From assembly GCA_964482135.1 (NCBI GenBank), contig CAYZWF010000029.1, positions 1 through 27,038 on the forward strand: a DNA stretch of 27,038 bases, written 5' to 3'. Both the position numbers and the translations under genes were made by a program. Within the stretch, counting starts at the first letter, position 1, and each line of letters opens with the position of its first letter. The notes below the pieces were generated by a model. It saw only the letters and a list, made by a program, of their open reading frames with translations, did not search any database and was not told the origin of the DNA. This document shows, piece after piece, positions 1-7,889 of this stretch. Source of the DNA: UBA11136 sp964482135. GTDB lineage: Bacteria > Pseudomonadota > Alphaproteobacteria > UBA11136.

Positions 1-178
1 CTGCTGCAATGGGCCAAAATGTGAATACTTCGAGCTTATCTATGTCAGCCCCTAATTTTGTTATGTAATTCATATGTGTGAAAGAATATAAGAATCCGGG
101 AACTGGGCGCATGTAACGCTGGAAAGCCGTACCGCCTTGGGAAGAATCCGTAAAAACCCGTATGGGGGAGGATCAGCA
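1..178. other. Leader region upstream of the porin
   Basis: AT-rich up to about position 95, as expected for a promoter. TATAAG (87-92) resembles a -10, but no -35 is correctly spaced. No end of an upstream gene is recognisable. Confidence 0.3.
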
Positions 179-1615
179 ATGACCATGAAACGCACCATGA
201 TTGTGTTTGCCACGGCTGCGGCCGTCGTCGTTTTCGGCATCATTTCCGGCGCCAGCGGAGTCCGGGCCGCCGACACACAAGCCCTCGAGCAGCAGATCCA
301 GCAGATGCAGCAGGACCTGGGCCGGCTCATGAACGAATTGAAAGCGGTCAAGGAAGAGCAGGCCCGCAGCGCCGAGACCCGCGCCGCCGCCCACGCCGCG
401 GGCAAGGCCGCAGCCGAGGCCAAGGCCAAGGAAGAGTTCAAGGTCTCCACCAAGGGCGGCATCAAGGTCGAATCCGGGGACGGTAACTTCAAGGCCATGA
501 TCGGCGGCCGCATCATGGCCGATGCCGCATGGTTTAACGAGGACAAGACCAATATGGGCGACGGCACCGAGTTCCGCCGCGCCCGCTTGCATCTTGCCGG
601 CACCATGTTCAAGGACTGGCACTTCAAGACCGAGTGGGACTTCGCCGGAAATGCTGCGGTGGCCAAGGACGTGTGGATCAAATACACCGGCTGGAATTCC
701 TTCCATAACCTGGGCGTCACCGTCGGCCATCACAAACTTCCGATGATGCTCGAGAACATGACCAGTTCACGCTTTATCTCTTTCATGGAGCGCAGCACCG
801 CCCACGGCGCCTTCGTCGACGATATCGGTGACCGCCAGATCGGTGTTTCGGCGAACCTCAACGGCGCCAACTGGAGCCTTGCCGGCGGCATCTGGAGCGC
901 CGACACGGACGACAATCCCGCCAGCGAGGGCGACGAGGACTGGCAGACCGGCGGCCGCCTGACCTACGCTCCTTACTACGACAAGGGCCGCATCCTGCAT
1001 CTCGGGTTCTGGGGCAATTATTTCCAAAACCCGGACGCCTCCAACATCACCTTCGACCCCCGTCCCGAATCCCACATTATGTCCGGCATGGTCAGCACCG
1101 GCGCCATCACCACCACCGACGACCTGGTGCGCTGGGGGGCCGAGCTGGCCGGTGTCTATGGCCCGGCTTCGCTTCAGGGCGAATACGTGCGGGCCAGCAT
1201 CGACCGCACCACGAACGGTAATGTAAATACGGATTTCGATTTTTACGGCTGGTATATGGAGGGCAGTTACTTTCTCACCGGCGAGTCGCGCAAGTACAAG
1301 GGCGGCGCCGGGAAATTCGACCGCGTTACGCCGTTGAAGTCCCTCTACCAGGGCGGCCCCGGAGCGTGGCAGGTGGCGGCCCGCTTCAGCGCTCTTGATC
1401 TCGATGACGGGACCATTCTGGGTGGCCAGGAGCATAACTGGACTCTGGGGCTCAACTGGTTCGCCAACCCCTATATCCGCTTCAGCGCCAACTACATCTG
1501 GGTCAACAACAACAACAGCGCCACCAACAACAGCGCCAATCTGCACGCCGACGAGACCTCCGCCGGGGATGACGATCCGCAGATCTTCCAGATTCGCGGC
1601 CAGGTCGATTTTTAG
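179..1615 (+). CDS. OprO/OprP-like outer-membrane porin
   Basis: Predicted trimeric beta-barrel porin of the phosphate-selective porin O/P family, acting in the outer membrane. The first ~30 residues are a Sec signal peptide (MKRTM, a hydrophobic stretch, then a GVRA/AD cleavage-like site). A Gln/Lys/Ala-rich coiled coil follows (about residues 33-85), as is common in this family ahead of the barrel. The remainder has alternating aromatic/polar strands and ends in Phe (RGQVDF), typical of outer-membrane barrels. I chose the ATG at 179 because GGGGAGG lies just upstream; an ATG at 185 is also possible, while an in-frame ATG at 137 would add a tail before the signal peptide. It is monocistronic, with a strong terminator 40 nt downstream. 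Substrate specificity cannot be read from sequence, and I saw no convincing Pho box. Family assignment is firm; phosphate as the substrate is only inferred. Confidence 0.85.
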   Translation: MTMKRTMIVFATAAAVVVFGIISGASGVRAADTQALEQQIQQMQQDLGRLMNELKAVKEEQARSAETRAAAHAAGKAAAEAKAKEEFKVSTKGGIKVESGDGNFKAMIGGRIMADAAWFNEDKTNMGDGTEFRRARLHLAGTMFKDWHFKTEWDFAGNAAVAKDVWIKYTGWNSFHNLGVTVGHHKLPMMLENMTSSRFISFMERSTAHGAFVDDIGDRQIGVSANLNGANWSLAGGIWSADTDDNPASEGDEDWQTGGRLTYAPYYDKGRILHLGFWGNYFQNPDASNITFDPRPESHIMSGMVSTGAITTTDDLVRWGAELAGVYGPASLQGEYVRASIDRTTNGNVNTDFDFYGWYMEGSYFLTGESRKYKGGAGKFDRVTPLKSLYQGGPGAWQVAARFSALDLDDGTILGGQEHNWTLGLNWFANPYIRFSANYIWVNNNNSATNNSANLHADETSAGDDDPQIFQIRGQVDF

Positions 1616-1656
1616 AGTCTAGACCCCGGAACCGTTTTATACGGGTTCGATAACTT

Positions 1657-1689
1657 AAAGCCCCGCCGTTTCCCCGGCGGGGCTTTTTT
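1657..1689. terminator. Bidirectional rho-independent terminator
   Basis: A perfect inverted repeat AAAGCCCCGCCG (1657-1668), loop 1669-1674, and CGGCGGGGC (1675-1683) runs into six T on the plus strand. The A/T flanks make it work in both directions. It ends the porin gene (+) and the msrP-torD unit (-), which converge here. Confidence 0.93.
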
Positions 1690-1700
1690 ATCCATGCCCC

Positions 1701-2339
1701 TTATCTGCATCTTCTATCGGTGCGCGGCGGGGTGAGCGCCTTGCGCTCCGAACGGATGAACTCGGCGGTGAGGCGGGCTATCTCGGTGTAGAAAGGCAGG
1801 CCGGATTCCTTTTCGACCTTTTCGCAAAAGGCCGGAGTCCACAGAATAAGGTGTTTGTCGAGAAAGGTTTTTTCCACCGCCAGGCAGTTGCCGGCTTCTT
1901 CACGGTCATCCTTCCCCCAGGCCTCGGCCTCCCGTGCCGTGAGCGCCGCCATGAATTCCAGTTCCACGGCGATGTGATCGGGCAGCCCGCTGTAGTCGGG
2001 TTTGTATTCGAAGCCCAGGGATTCAATGAAGCATTTGACCTGTGCGGTGGATTCGCCCCAAAGAGAACCAACCCCCTCGTCTTCCATATGGACGGAGGCA
2101 TGGGGCGAGATATGGCCGCCGGGACCGATGAACAGTCTGGTGTATTCCAGCGTCAGTTCTTTAACGACGTCTTCTTGAGGGCGCGCGAAAAAGTCTTCCG
2201 TTAAGCGAACGCCAGCATTCGCCAGCGCGGCCCGTGCTTCGGGCTCGTTGATCCGGCTCAGGAGTTCGGGGCCGGGCTCCTGGCGATAAATCGCGGCCAG
2301 AAAGCCATAGAGGTTGCTGCGCTCCAGGGCTGTTGCGAT
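1701..2339 (-). CDS. TorD/DmsD-family molecular chaperone, no canonical start codon
   Basis: All-helical cytoplasmic chaperone of the TorD family, which binds signal peptides and assists cofactor loading of Tat-exported molybdoenzymes. Diagnostic features are an N-terminal LERSNLYGFLAAIY helix, LEYTRLFIGPG and then PHASVH. The first ATG is at 2087, which would remove ~84 conserved N-terminal residues. The frame is open back to a stop at 2421-2423, and I find no ATG, GTG or TTG between that stop and 2087. The family's usual N-terminus begins around 2339-2325. An ATC codon at 2339 with AAGAG about 8 nt upstream is the best placed candidate start and gives 212 residues, the usual length. Alternatives are a -1 slip from the end of msrP, or a sequence error. 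It lies 11 nt after the msrP stop, so co-transcription is likely. Confidence 0.75.
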   Translation of the reverse strand: MATALERSNLYGFLAAIYRQEPGPELLSRINEPEARAALANAGVRLTEDFFARPQEDVVKELTLEYTRLFIGPGGHISPHASVHMEDEGVGSLWGESTAQVKCFIESLGFEYKPDYSGLPDHIAVELEFMAALTAREAEAWGKDDREEAGNCLAVEKTFLDKHLILWTPAFCEKVEKESGLPFYTEIARLTAEFIRSERKALTPPRTDRRCR

Positions 2340-2350
2340 GCCGTCAGCTC

Positions 2351-3334
2351 TTACATAAAGAGCTTCTGGTCCCTCATGCCGGGGCCGGCATACATATCGG
2401 CGACGAATTCGCCATAGCCGTTATAGATGCGGGTGGGCACCTTTTCGTCCGATCCCAGCAGCCGTTCCTTGGCCTGGCTCCAGCGCGGGTGGTCCACGTC
2501 CGGGTTCACATTGGCCCAGAAGCCGTATTCGCTGGGCCCAAAGGTCTCCCAGAAGGTGACCGGGCGTTTGTCGGTGAAGGAGAAACGGACGATGGATTTG
2601 ATGTGCTTGAAACCGTATTTCCACGGCACCGCCAGGCGCAAAGGTGCGCCGTTCTGTTTGGGCATGGGCTTGCCATAGGCGCCGGTGGCGACGAAGGCCA
2701 GTTCGTTGGTGGCCTCGGCCAGGGTCAGCCCCTCGGTATAGGGCCAGGGATACCACATCTGTTTCTGGCCGGGAGCCACGGCGGCGTCCTTGAAGGTCTG
2801 CATCATCAGGTATTTGGCGCCGCTGGCGGGGCGCGCCAGTTCCACCAGCGCTTTTAAGGCAAAACCAGACCACGGCACGGTCATGGCCCAGGCCTCCACA
2901 CAGCGGTGGCGGTAGACCCTTTCTTCCAGGGGCATCTTGGCCAACAGCTCGTCGATGCCGATGGTGAAGGGCTTTTCCACCATGCCGTCTATGGTCACGG
3001 TCCAGGGCCGCAAAGGGAGCTTTTGGGCCGCCTTGACGATGTTCTTGTGGGAGCCGAATTCGTAGAAATTGTTATAGCTGGTGGCGTATTTCTCCGGTAT
3101 CATTTCGCGCGCCACGGTATAGGTCTCGTTGCGCGGCACCGGATAGAGCCCGGCCGAGGGATCGGCCTCTTGTTCCTCCTCGGCGCAGGCGGCCATGGGC
3201 AAGGTGAGCGCGGGCACCGCCAACAGCGGCCCGGCGGCGGCGGTTTTGATGAGGCTGCGGCGGATGCGGAAGAGGGATTCGGAGGTGGCCTGGGAGTCGG
3301 GGAGTTCCCAGCCGCGTTTGGATTTGATCAGCAT
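2351..3334 (-). CDS. msrP: MsrP (YedY) protein-methionine-sulfoxide reductase catalytic subunit
   Basis: Periplasmic molybdenum enzyme that reduces methionine sulfoxide in oxidised envelope proteins. From the ATG at 3334 (327 residues) the protein begins MLIKSKRGW. It carries a twin-arginine signal (RIRRSLIK, Arg pair near residues 25-26) with an Ala/Leu-rich h-region. The molybdenum-ligating cysteine is in YRHRCVEAWAM (about Cys145). The sulfite-oxidase-type core continues through GAPLRLAVPWKYGFKHIKSI and ends in GPGMRDQKLFM. A TTG at 3361 would add nine residues, but GGTGA upstream of 3334 and the family's usual MLI start favour the ATG. The haem membrane partner MsrQ is not encoded in this window; a TorD-family gene follows instead. 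The family uses Mo-MPT without the dinucleotide, so the chaperone pairing is unusual. Confidence 0.93.
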   Translation of the reverse strand: MLIKSKRGWELPDSQATSESLFRIRRSLIKTAAAGPLLAVPALTLPMAACAEEEQEADPSAGLYPVPRNETYTVAREMIPEKYATSYNNFYEFGSHKNIVKAAQKLPLRPWTVTIDGMVEKPFTIGIDELLAKMPLEERVYRHRCVEAWAMTVPWSGFALKALVELARPASGAKYLMMQTFKDAAVAPGQKQMWYPWPYTEGLTLAEATNELAFVATGAYGKPMPKQNGAPLRLAVPWKYGFKHIKSIVRFSFTDKRPVTFWETFGPSEYGFWANVNPDVDHPRWSQAKERLLGSDEKVPTRIYNGYGEFVADMYAGPGMRDQKLFM

Positions 3335-3432
3335 ATGTTCACCGCCATTGGGTTTGGGCAATTGAATTAACTACGCCCTTCCATATAGGCAGCGGATCGT
3401 CACTCACAAATCACTTGTTTGTGAGGAAAAGG

Positions 3433-5469
3433 TCAGGATGCCTTCTTGGCCTCGGCGCGGGCGGCAACCACCTGGTCGGCGTCGCGGCCCGAAAGTTCCT
3501 GCATGTGATCGAACTCGAAGGTATAGCTGCCGGCCCCGAAGGTCAGCGAGCGCAGTTCGATGATGAGGTCGTGGATCTCGGCCCGGGGCATCAGGGCGGA
3601 AACTTCGTCCCAGCTTTTCCAGCCGGGCTTGGCGTCGAAACCCAGTATCTGGCCGCGGCGGCCGGAAATCACCCGCTGCGCCTTGGAGGTAAATTCCGAG
3701 GGCAGGGAGATGGTGACCTTGGAGATGGGCTCCAGCAGCACCGGCTTACATTGGGGCAGGCCCTCGCTCATGGCCAGCCGTCCGGCCTGTTTGAAGGCCA
3801 TTTCTGAACTGTCTACCGCGTGGTGCTGGCCGTCGGTGAGCGTCACCGAAAGGTCCACCACGGGAAAGCCCAGCGGACCCGATGTGAGGTATTCCTTGGC
3901 TCCGCTTTCCACCGCCGGGATGAACTGGCGCGGCACACGGCCGCCCACCACCTTACTCTCGAACTTGAACCCGGACCCCCGGGGCAGTGGCTTGATGTCC
4001 ACATGGACATCCCCGAACTGGCCGTGGCCGCCGGTCTGGCGCTTGAAACGGGCATGCTGGGAGATCGGCTTGGCGATGGTCTCGTTATAGGGCGTCTGGG
4101 GTTTTTTCATGGTCACCGAGGACAGGTTGAACTTGTTCTTGAACCTGTCGGCGGCGATCTGGAGATGCATTTCGCCCTGGCCCCACAGCACCAGTTCGTG
4201 GGTGTCGGGATTGTTTTCGTGGGAAAGCGAGGGGTCTTCCTCGCTGACCTTGGCCAGCGCCTCGGAGAGCTTCACCTCGTCGCTGCTTTTCTCGGTGGAG
4301 ATGGCGGCGCTGTACATGGGAGGCAAAGGCTCGGGGAAAGATTCCAGGCCCTCGGGAGCCTTGCCCGAGGGCGTCAGTATGTCGCCGGTCTTGGCGCCCT
4401 CCATCCGCCCCAGAGCCGCCACCTCGCCCAGCTTCGCCGTGCTCAGTTTTTCGTGTTTTTCGCCGGTCAGGCGGAACATGCCGCTGGCATGGGCGCCGTT
4501 CAGGGTGTCGTTGTCCTTGATGGCGCCGCGAAAGACGCGGGCCAGGGACAGCTTGCCGAGATGGGCGGCATGAACGGTCTTGAAAATCCAGGCCATGGCT
4601 TCGCCCTCGGCCTCGATGCCGAGCCGCTCCGCGGTGGCCTCGGGCCCCGGCGTGTCATGACGCAGCGCCTTCAACAGGCGGCGCACCCCCTGGTCGTTCT
4701 CGGCCGAGCCGAAAAACACCGGCACCACCTTGTCGTCGGCGATGTCCTTTTTAAGGAACTGGTAGATTTCCTCCTTCGGCGGCACCACGTCCTCGATCAG
4801 CTTGGTCAGCAGGTCGTCGTCGAAATCGGCCAGGGTTTCCAGCATTTCCATGCGCGCGGACTGTTCGCTTTCCTGTAATTCGGCGGGAATTTCCACCAGG
4901 TCGGAGGCCGATCCGTCCTTGTAGTTGTAGGCGCGGTCGCTGATGAGGTCCACGTAACCCTTGATCGCCTCGCCGTCCTGAATCGGCACCTGGCGCATCA
5001 CCAGCGGCCGTTCGGAAACCGTCTGATAGGCGGCGAGAACGTCGCTCATGGAGGCCTCGGTGTGGTCCACCTTGTTGATGAAGATCATGTGGGGAATGTT
5101 GCGCTCGTCGAGAAAGCGCAACAGTGGCGACAGCATGACGGCGCGGTCGGTCTCGGGCTCCACCACCACCACGGCGATGTCGGCGATGCTGAGCGTGTCC
5201 TGGGCCTCTTGGGAAAACTCCACCGAACCGGGACAATCTATAAAGGTCCATTGGTCCTCGAGATAGGTGGCAGGCGCCGCGGTCAGTTCCGTGCTCATAT
5301 CGTGGGAGCGGGCTTCGGGAGAGCTGTCGCCCACCGTGTTGCCGTCCTTCACCGTGCCCTTGCGGTGGATGGTTCCGGTAATCGAAAGCAGGCTTTCAAG
5401 AAGCGTGGTCTTGCCGCTGAGATACGGCCCCACCAACACCGCGCAGCGCGGTTCCGCGAGCTGTGTCAC
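3433..5469 (-). CDS. Elongation factor G-like GTPase (EF-G paralogue)
   Basis: A 678-residue translational-GTPase-family protein with EF-G architecture: G domain (1-~260), domain II, and domains III-V ending in the EF-G C-terminal fold (FGAGSYTFEFDHMQEL). Visible motifs are G1 GPYLSGKT (14-21), G3 DCPGS (78-82), G4 NKVD (132-135) and a GSA G5. The switch I region (about residues 50-66) lacks the canonical RGIT of true EF-G and reads SHDMSTELT. The protein therefore belongs to the 'EF-G-like' paralogue group rather than being the housekeeping translocase. Its exact function is unknown. The start is GTG at 5469, preceded by GGGAGGGAACA. It appears monocistronic, between msrP and the ketopantoate-reductase gene, with no str-operon neighbours (rpsL, rpsG, tuf). 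Confidence 0.88.
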   Translation of the reverse strand: MTQLAEPRCAVLVGPYLSGKTTLLESLLSITGTIHRKGTVKDGNTVGDSSPEARSHDMSTELTAAPATYLEDQWTFIDCPGSVEFSQEAQDTLSIADIAVVVVEPETDRAVMLSPLLRFLDERNIPHMIFINKVDHTEASMSDVLAAYQTVSERPLVMRQVPIQDGEAIKGYVDLISDRAYNYKDGSASDLVEIPAELQESEQSARMEMLETLADFDDDLLTKLIEDVVPPKEEIYQFLKKDIADDKVVPVFFGSAENDQGVRRLLKALRHDTPGPEATAERLGIEAEGEAMAWIFKTVHAAHLGKLSLARVFRGAIKDNDTLNGAHASGMFRLTGEKHEKLSTAKLGEVAALGRMEGAKTGDILTPSGKAPEGLESFPEPLPPMYSAAISTEKSSDEVKLSEALAKVSEEDPSLSHENNPDTHELVLWGQGEMHLQIAADRFKNKFNLSSVTMKKPQTPYNETIAKPISQHARFKRQTGGHGQFGDVHVDIKPLPRGSGFKFESKVVGGRVPRQFIPAVESGAKEYLTSGPLGFPVVDLSVTLTDGQHHAVDSSEMAFKQAGRLAMSEGLPQCKPVLLEPISKVTISLPSEFTSKAQRVISGRRGQILGFDAKPGWKSWDEVSALMPRAEIHDLIIELRSLTFGAGSYTFEFDHMQELSGRDADQVVAARAEAKKAS

Positions 5470-5621
5470 TGTTCCCTCCCCATTGATGCCCCGTTTCGGG
5501 GCGCGCCCTTGATCAAGGCGGCTTCTTAATCGGACATGTTTCCAGTCCCGTTGTCGGGATGCAAGGAAAATACGGAAAAGGAACCTGTGGCAGGGGGCCT
5601 TAGAGTCTTTCTAGGCGCCGC

Positions 5622-6545
5622 TCAGGCACCGTCGGCGAAGGGAGTCAATGCCACGACGATGGCGCTGTTGGCCGGGGTCTCCATGCCCATTTCCGCGCCC
5701 AGCCGCACCACAGCGCCCGAGAGCCAGTCCAGTTCCAGGCGGCGGCCGTGTTCCAGGTCTTCGAGCATGGAGGCCTGGTAGGAATCGGGCATGGCTTCCA
5801 TGCGCGGCAGCCAGGCCGCCACCGGGTCTTCGCGGAAGCTGACGCCGCGCGCGGTGGCCAAAGCCGCGGCCTCGCCCATGGTGGCCAGGAACAGGGCCCA
5901 GTCTTGCGGGTTGTCGCGCAGCGGGCCGATGGGTTTGCGGCGCAGGGCGGTCATACCGGAAAAGGCCACCAGGAAGATAAATTTTTCCCACATGACGCGC
6001 TCGATATTGCCGCTGAGACGGGCCGCCACCCCGGCGGATTCGCAAGCCGCGGCGAAGGCTTCGCCGCGCGCGCTTTTGCCGCCGCTCATTTCCCCGAAGA
6101 AAATTTTGTCCAGTTTGCCGTTATGGGAAATCACGCCGGGCGTGGCGATGCGCGCCGAAATATGGGCGGTGCCGCCCATGACTCTTTCCTTGCCCATGAT
6201 CGCGGCCAGCCGTTCCGGCGCATCGACGCCGTTTTCGAAAGGGATAACGGTTGTTTGAGGAAGAAGAACGGGGGCCAGAGATTCCCCCACAGCCTCAATA
6301 TCCCAGAGCTTGACGCAGACCATGACCACATCCGCGCCGTCTTTCAGGGCATCGGCCACGTCATCGGTGGCGGAAACGTCTTTAAGGTGTAAATCGCCCA
6401 GCGGGCTTTCCACCTTCAGTCCGTTCTCGCGCAGGGTGTCGAGATGGGGGCCACGGGCGATGAAGGTTACGTCCTGCCCGCCCGCCGCCAGCCGGGCGCC
6501 GAAATAGCCGCCCACGCCACCGGCGCCCAAAACCACGATCTTCAT
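5622..6545 (-). CDS. panE: 2-dehydropantoate 2-reductase family (ketopantoate reductase)
   Basis: A 307-residue NADPH-dependent reductase of the PanE/ApbA family; authentic PanE converts ketopantoate to pantoate in pantothenate and CoA synthesis. The N-terminal Rossmann motif is VVLGAGGVGGYFGARL. The catalytic Lys sits in ERVMWEKF (Lys188). The C-terminal helical domain has the family motif SMLEDLEHGRRLELDWLSG. It starts 22 nt after the aminotransferase stop on the same strand, so the two are probably co-transcribed. Paralogues that reduce other 2-keto acids are common, and nothing here proves ketopantoate as the substrate, so the symbol denotes the family. Confidence 0.85.
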   Translation of the reverse strand: MKIVVLGAGGVGGYFGARLAAGGQDVTFIARGPHLDTLRENGLKVESPLGDLHLKDVSATDDVADALKDGADVVMVCVKLWDIEAVGESLAPVLLPQTTVIPFENGVDAPERLAAIMGKERVMGGTAHISARIATPGVISHNGKLDKIFFGEMSGGKSARGEAFAAACESAGVAARLSGNIERVMWEKFIFLVAFSGMTALRRKPIGPLRDNPQDWALFLATMGEAAALATARGVSFREDPVAAWLPRMEAMPDSYQASMLEDLEHGRRLELDWLSGAVVRLGAEMGMETPANSAIVVALTPFADGA

Positions 6546-6567
6546 GGCAGGCGTTCCCCGTGGGCCG

Positions 6568-7770
6568 CTATTGCAGGGCGTCCACGGCCCGCTTGATGCG
6601 CGCGCAGGCCTCGCTCAGGGCGTCGGTGGAGGTGGCGTAGGAAATGCGGAAATAGGGCGACAGGCCGAAGGCCTCGCCCTGGACGCTGGCCACGCCCTCG
6701 GCCTCCAACAGATAAGTGACGAAATCGCCGTCGCTCTCGAGAACCTTGCCCTCGGGGGTCTTGCGTCCCATCAGCGCGGCGCAGGAGGGATAGACGTAAA
6801 AGGCCCCCTCCGGGGTCAGGCAGGAAAGCCCCTCGATCTCGTTGATGAGTTTCACCACCATGTCACGGCGCTCGGTAAAGACGGCGTTGCGCTCGGCGAT
6901 GAAGTCTTGAGGCCCGTTCAAGGCCTCCACGGCCGCCGCCTGGCTCACCGAACAGGGGTTCGAGGTGCTCTGGGACTGGACCTTGGACATGGCCTTGATG
7001 AGGTCCGCCGGGCCGCCGGCATAGCCGATGCGCCAGCCGGTCATGGCGTAGGACTTGGAAACGCCGTTGATGGTCAGCGTGCGGTCATACAATCCGGGCT
7101 CCACCTGGGCCGGGGTGACGAAGGTAAAGCCGTCATAGGCCAGATGTTCGTACATGTCGTCGCTCATGACCCAGACGTTGGGATGGCGCATCAGCACATC
7201 GGTGACGGCCTTCATGTCGTCATGGCTGTAGGCGCCACCGGTGGGATTGCTGGGCGAATTGAGGATAAGCCATTTGGTTTTGTCGGTGATGGCCGCTTCC
7301 AGTTCATCCGCCTGCAGCTTGAAACCGTTTCCCTCGCCGCATTCGACGATTACCGGGGTGCCGTTGGCGAGCAACGTCATGTCGGGATAGGAAACCCAGT
7401 AGGGGGCGGGGATGATGACCTCGTCGCCGGGGTTGAGCGAGGCCATGAGGGCGTTATAGAGCACCTGTTTGCCGCCGACGCCGACGATGATCTGGCCGGG
7501 TTCATAGTCGAGTCCGTTATCGCGCTTGAACTTCTCGGCGATGGCCTGTTTCAGCGCCGGGGTGCCGGCCACGGCGGTGTATTTGGTGTCGCCCGCCTTG
7601 ATGGCGGCGATGGCCGCCTCCTTGATGTTGTCGGGGGTGTCGAAGTCGGGCTCCCCCGCGCCGAGACCGATGACGTCGCGTCCGGCGGCCTTGAGTTCCG
7701 CGGCCTTCTGGGTCACGGCCATGGTGGGTGAAGGTTTGATGCGGGAAAGCGAGTCGGCGATGATGGACAT
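6568..7770 (-). CDS. aatA: Aspartate aminotransferase (class I, PLP-dependent)
   Basis: A 400-residue fold-type I aminotransferase, subgroup I-gamma, of the alphaproteobacterial AatA type; some members also accept prephenate. Visible are IGLGAGEPDFDTP near the N-terminus, NSPSNPTGG, the DDMYEHL segment and the PLP-binding Lys in TINGVSKSYAMTGWRIGY (Lys239). The ATG at 7770 has AGGAG 8 nt upstream; a GTG at 7779 would add three residues but overlaps that ribosome-binding site. It is divergent from uvrB across about 120 nt and leads the panE-family gene downstream. Expected role is Asp/Glu to oxaloacetate/2-oxoglutarate exchange in the cytoplasm. Confidence 0.92.
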   Translation of the reverse strand: MSIIADSLSRIKPSPTMAVTQKAAELKAAGRDVIGLGAGEPDFDTPDNIKEAAIAAIKAGDTKYTAVAGTPALKQAIAEKFKRDNGLDYEPGQIIVGVGGKQVLYNALMASLNPGDEVIIPAPYWVSYPDMTLLANGTPVIVECGEGNGFKLQADELEAAITDKTKWLILNSPSNPTGGAYSHDDMKAVTDVLMRHPNVWVMSDDMYEHLAYDGFTFVTPAQVEPGLYDRTLTINGVSKSYAMTGWRIGYAGGPADLIKAMSKVQSQSTSNPCSVSQAAAVEALNGPQDFIAERNAVFTERRDMVVKLINEIEGLSCLTPEGAFYVYPSCAALMGRKTPEGKVLESDGDFVTYLLEAEGVASVQGEAFGLSPYFRISYATSTDALSEACARIKRAVDALQ

Positions 7771-7861
7771 GAAGGACACTCCTAGGAATTTGAGGAACCG
7801 AAATTACGCTCCCTGCTCCCCGCAGGCAAGGGCAAGGGACGCGGGGTGCACCTCTTTTCTT

Positions 7862-7879
7862 TGCGCCTGTGCTGGCGCA
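7862..7879. promoter_or_regulatory. Perfect 6-bp dyad in the uvrB leader
   Basis: TGCGCC (7862-7867), loop TGTGCT, GGCGCA (7874-7879) ends 10 nt before the uvrB ATG, where a Shine-Dalgarno sequence would be expected and none is visible. It could be an operator or an RNA hairpin. There is no GTTC-N7-GTTC alphaproteobacterial LexA box in the aatA-uvrB gap. Confidence 0.35.
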
Positions 7880-7889
7880 TAACTGAGCC

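Noticed and set aside
3820..4878. A 352-residue plus-strand frame opposite the EF-G-like gene
   Set aside because: Low-complexity shadow translation; the minus-strand gene has all its GTPase motifs.
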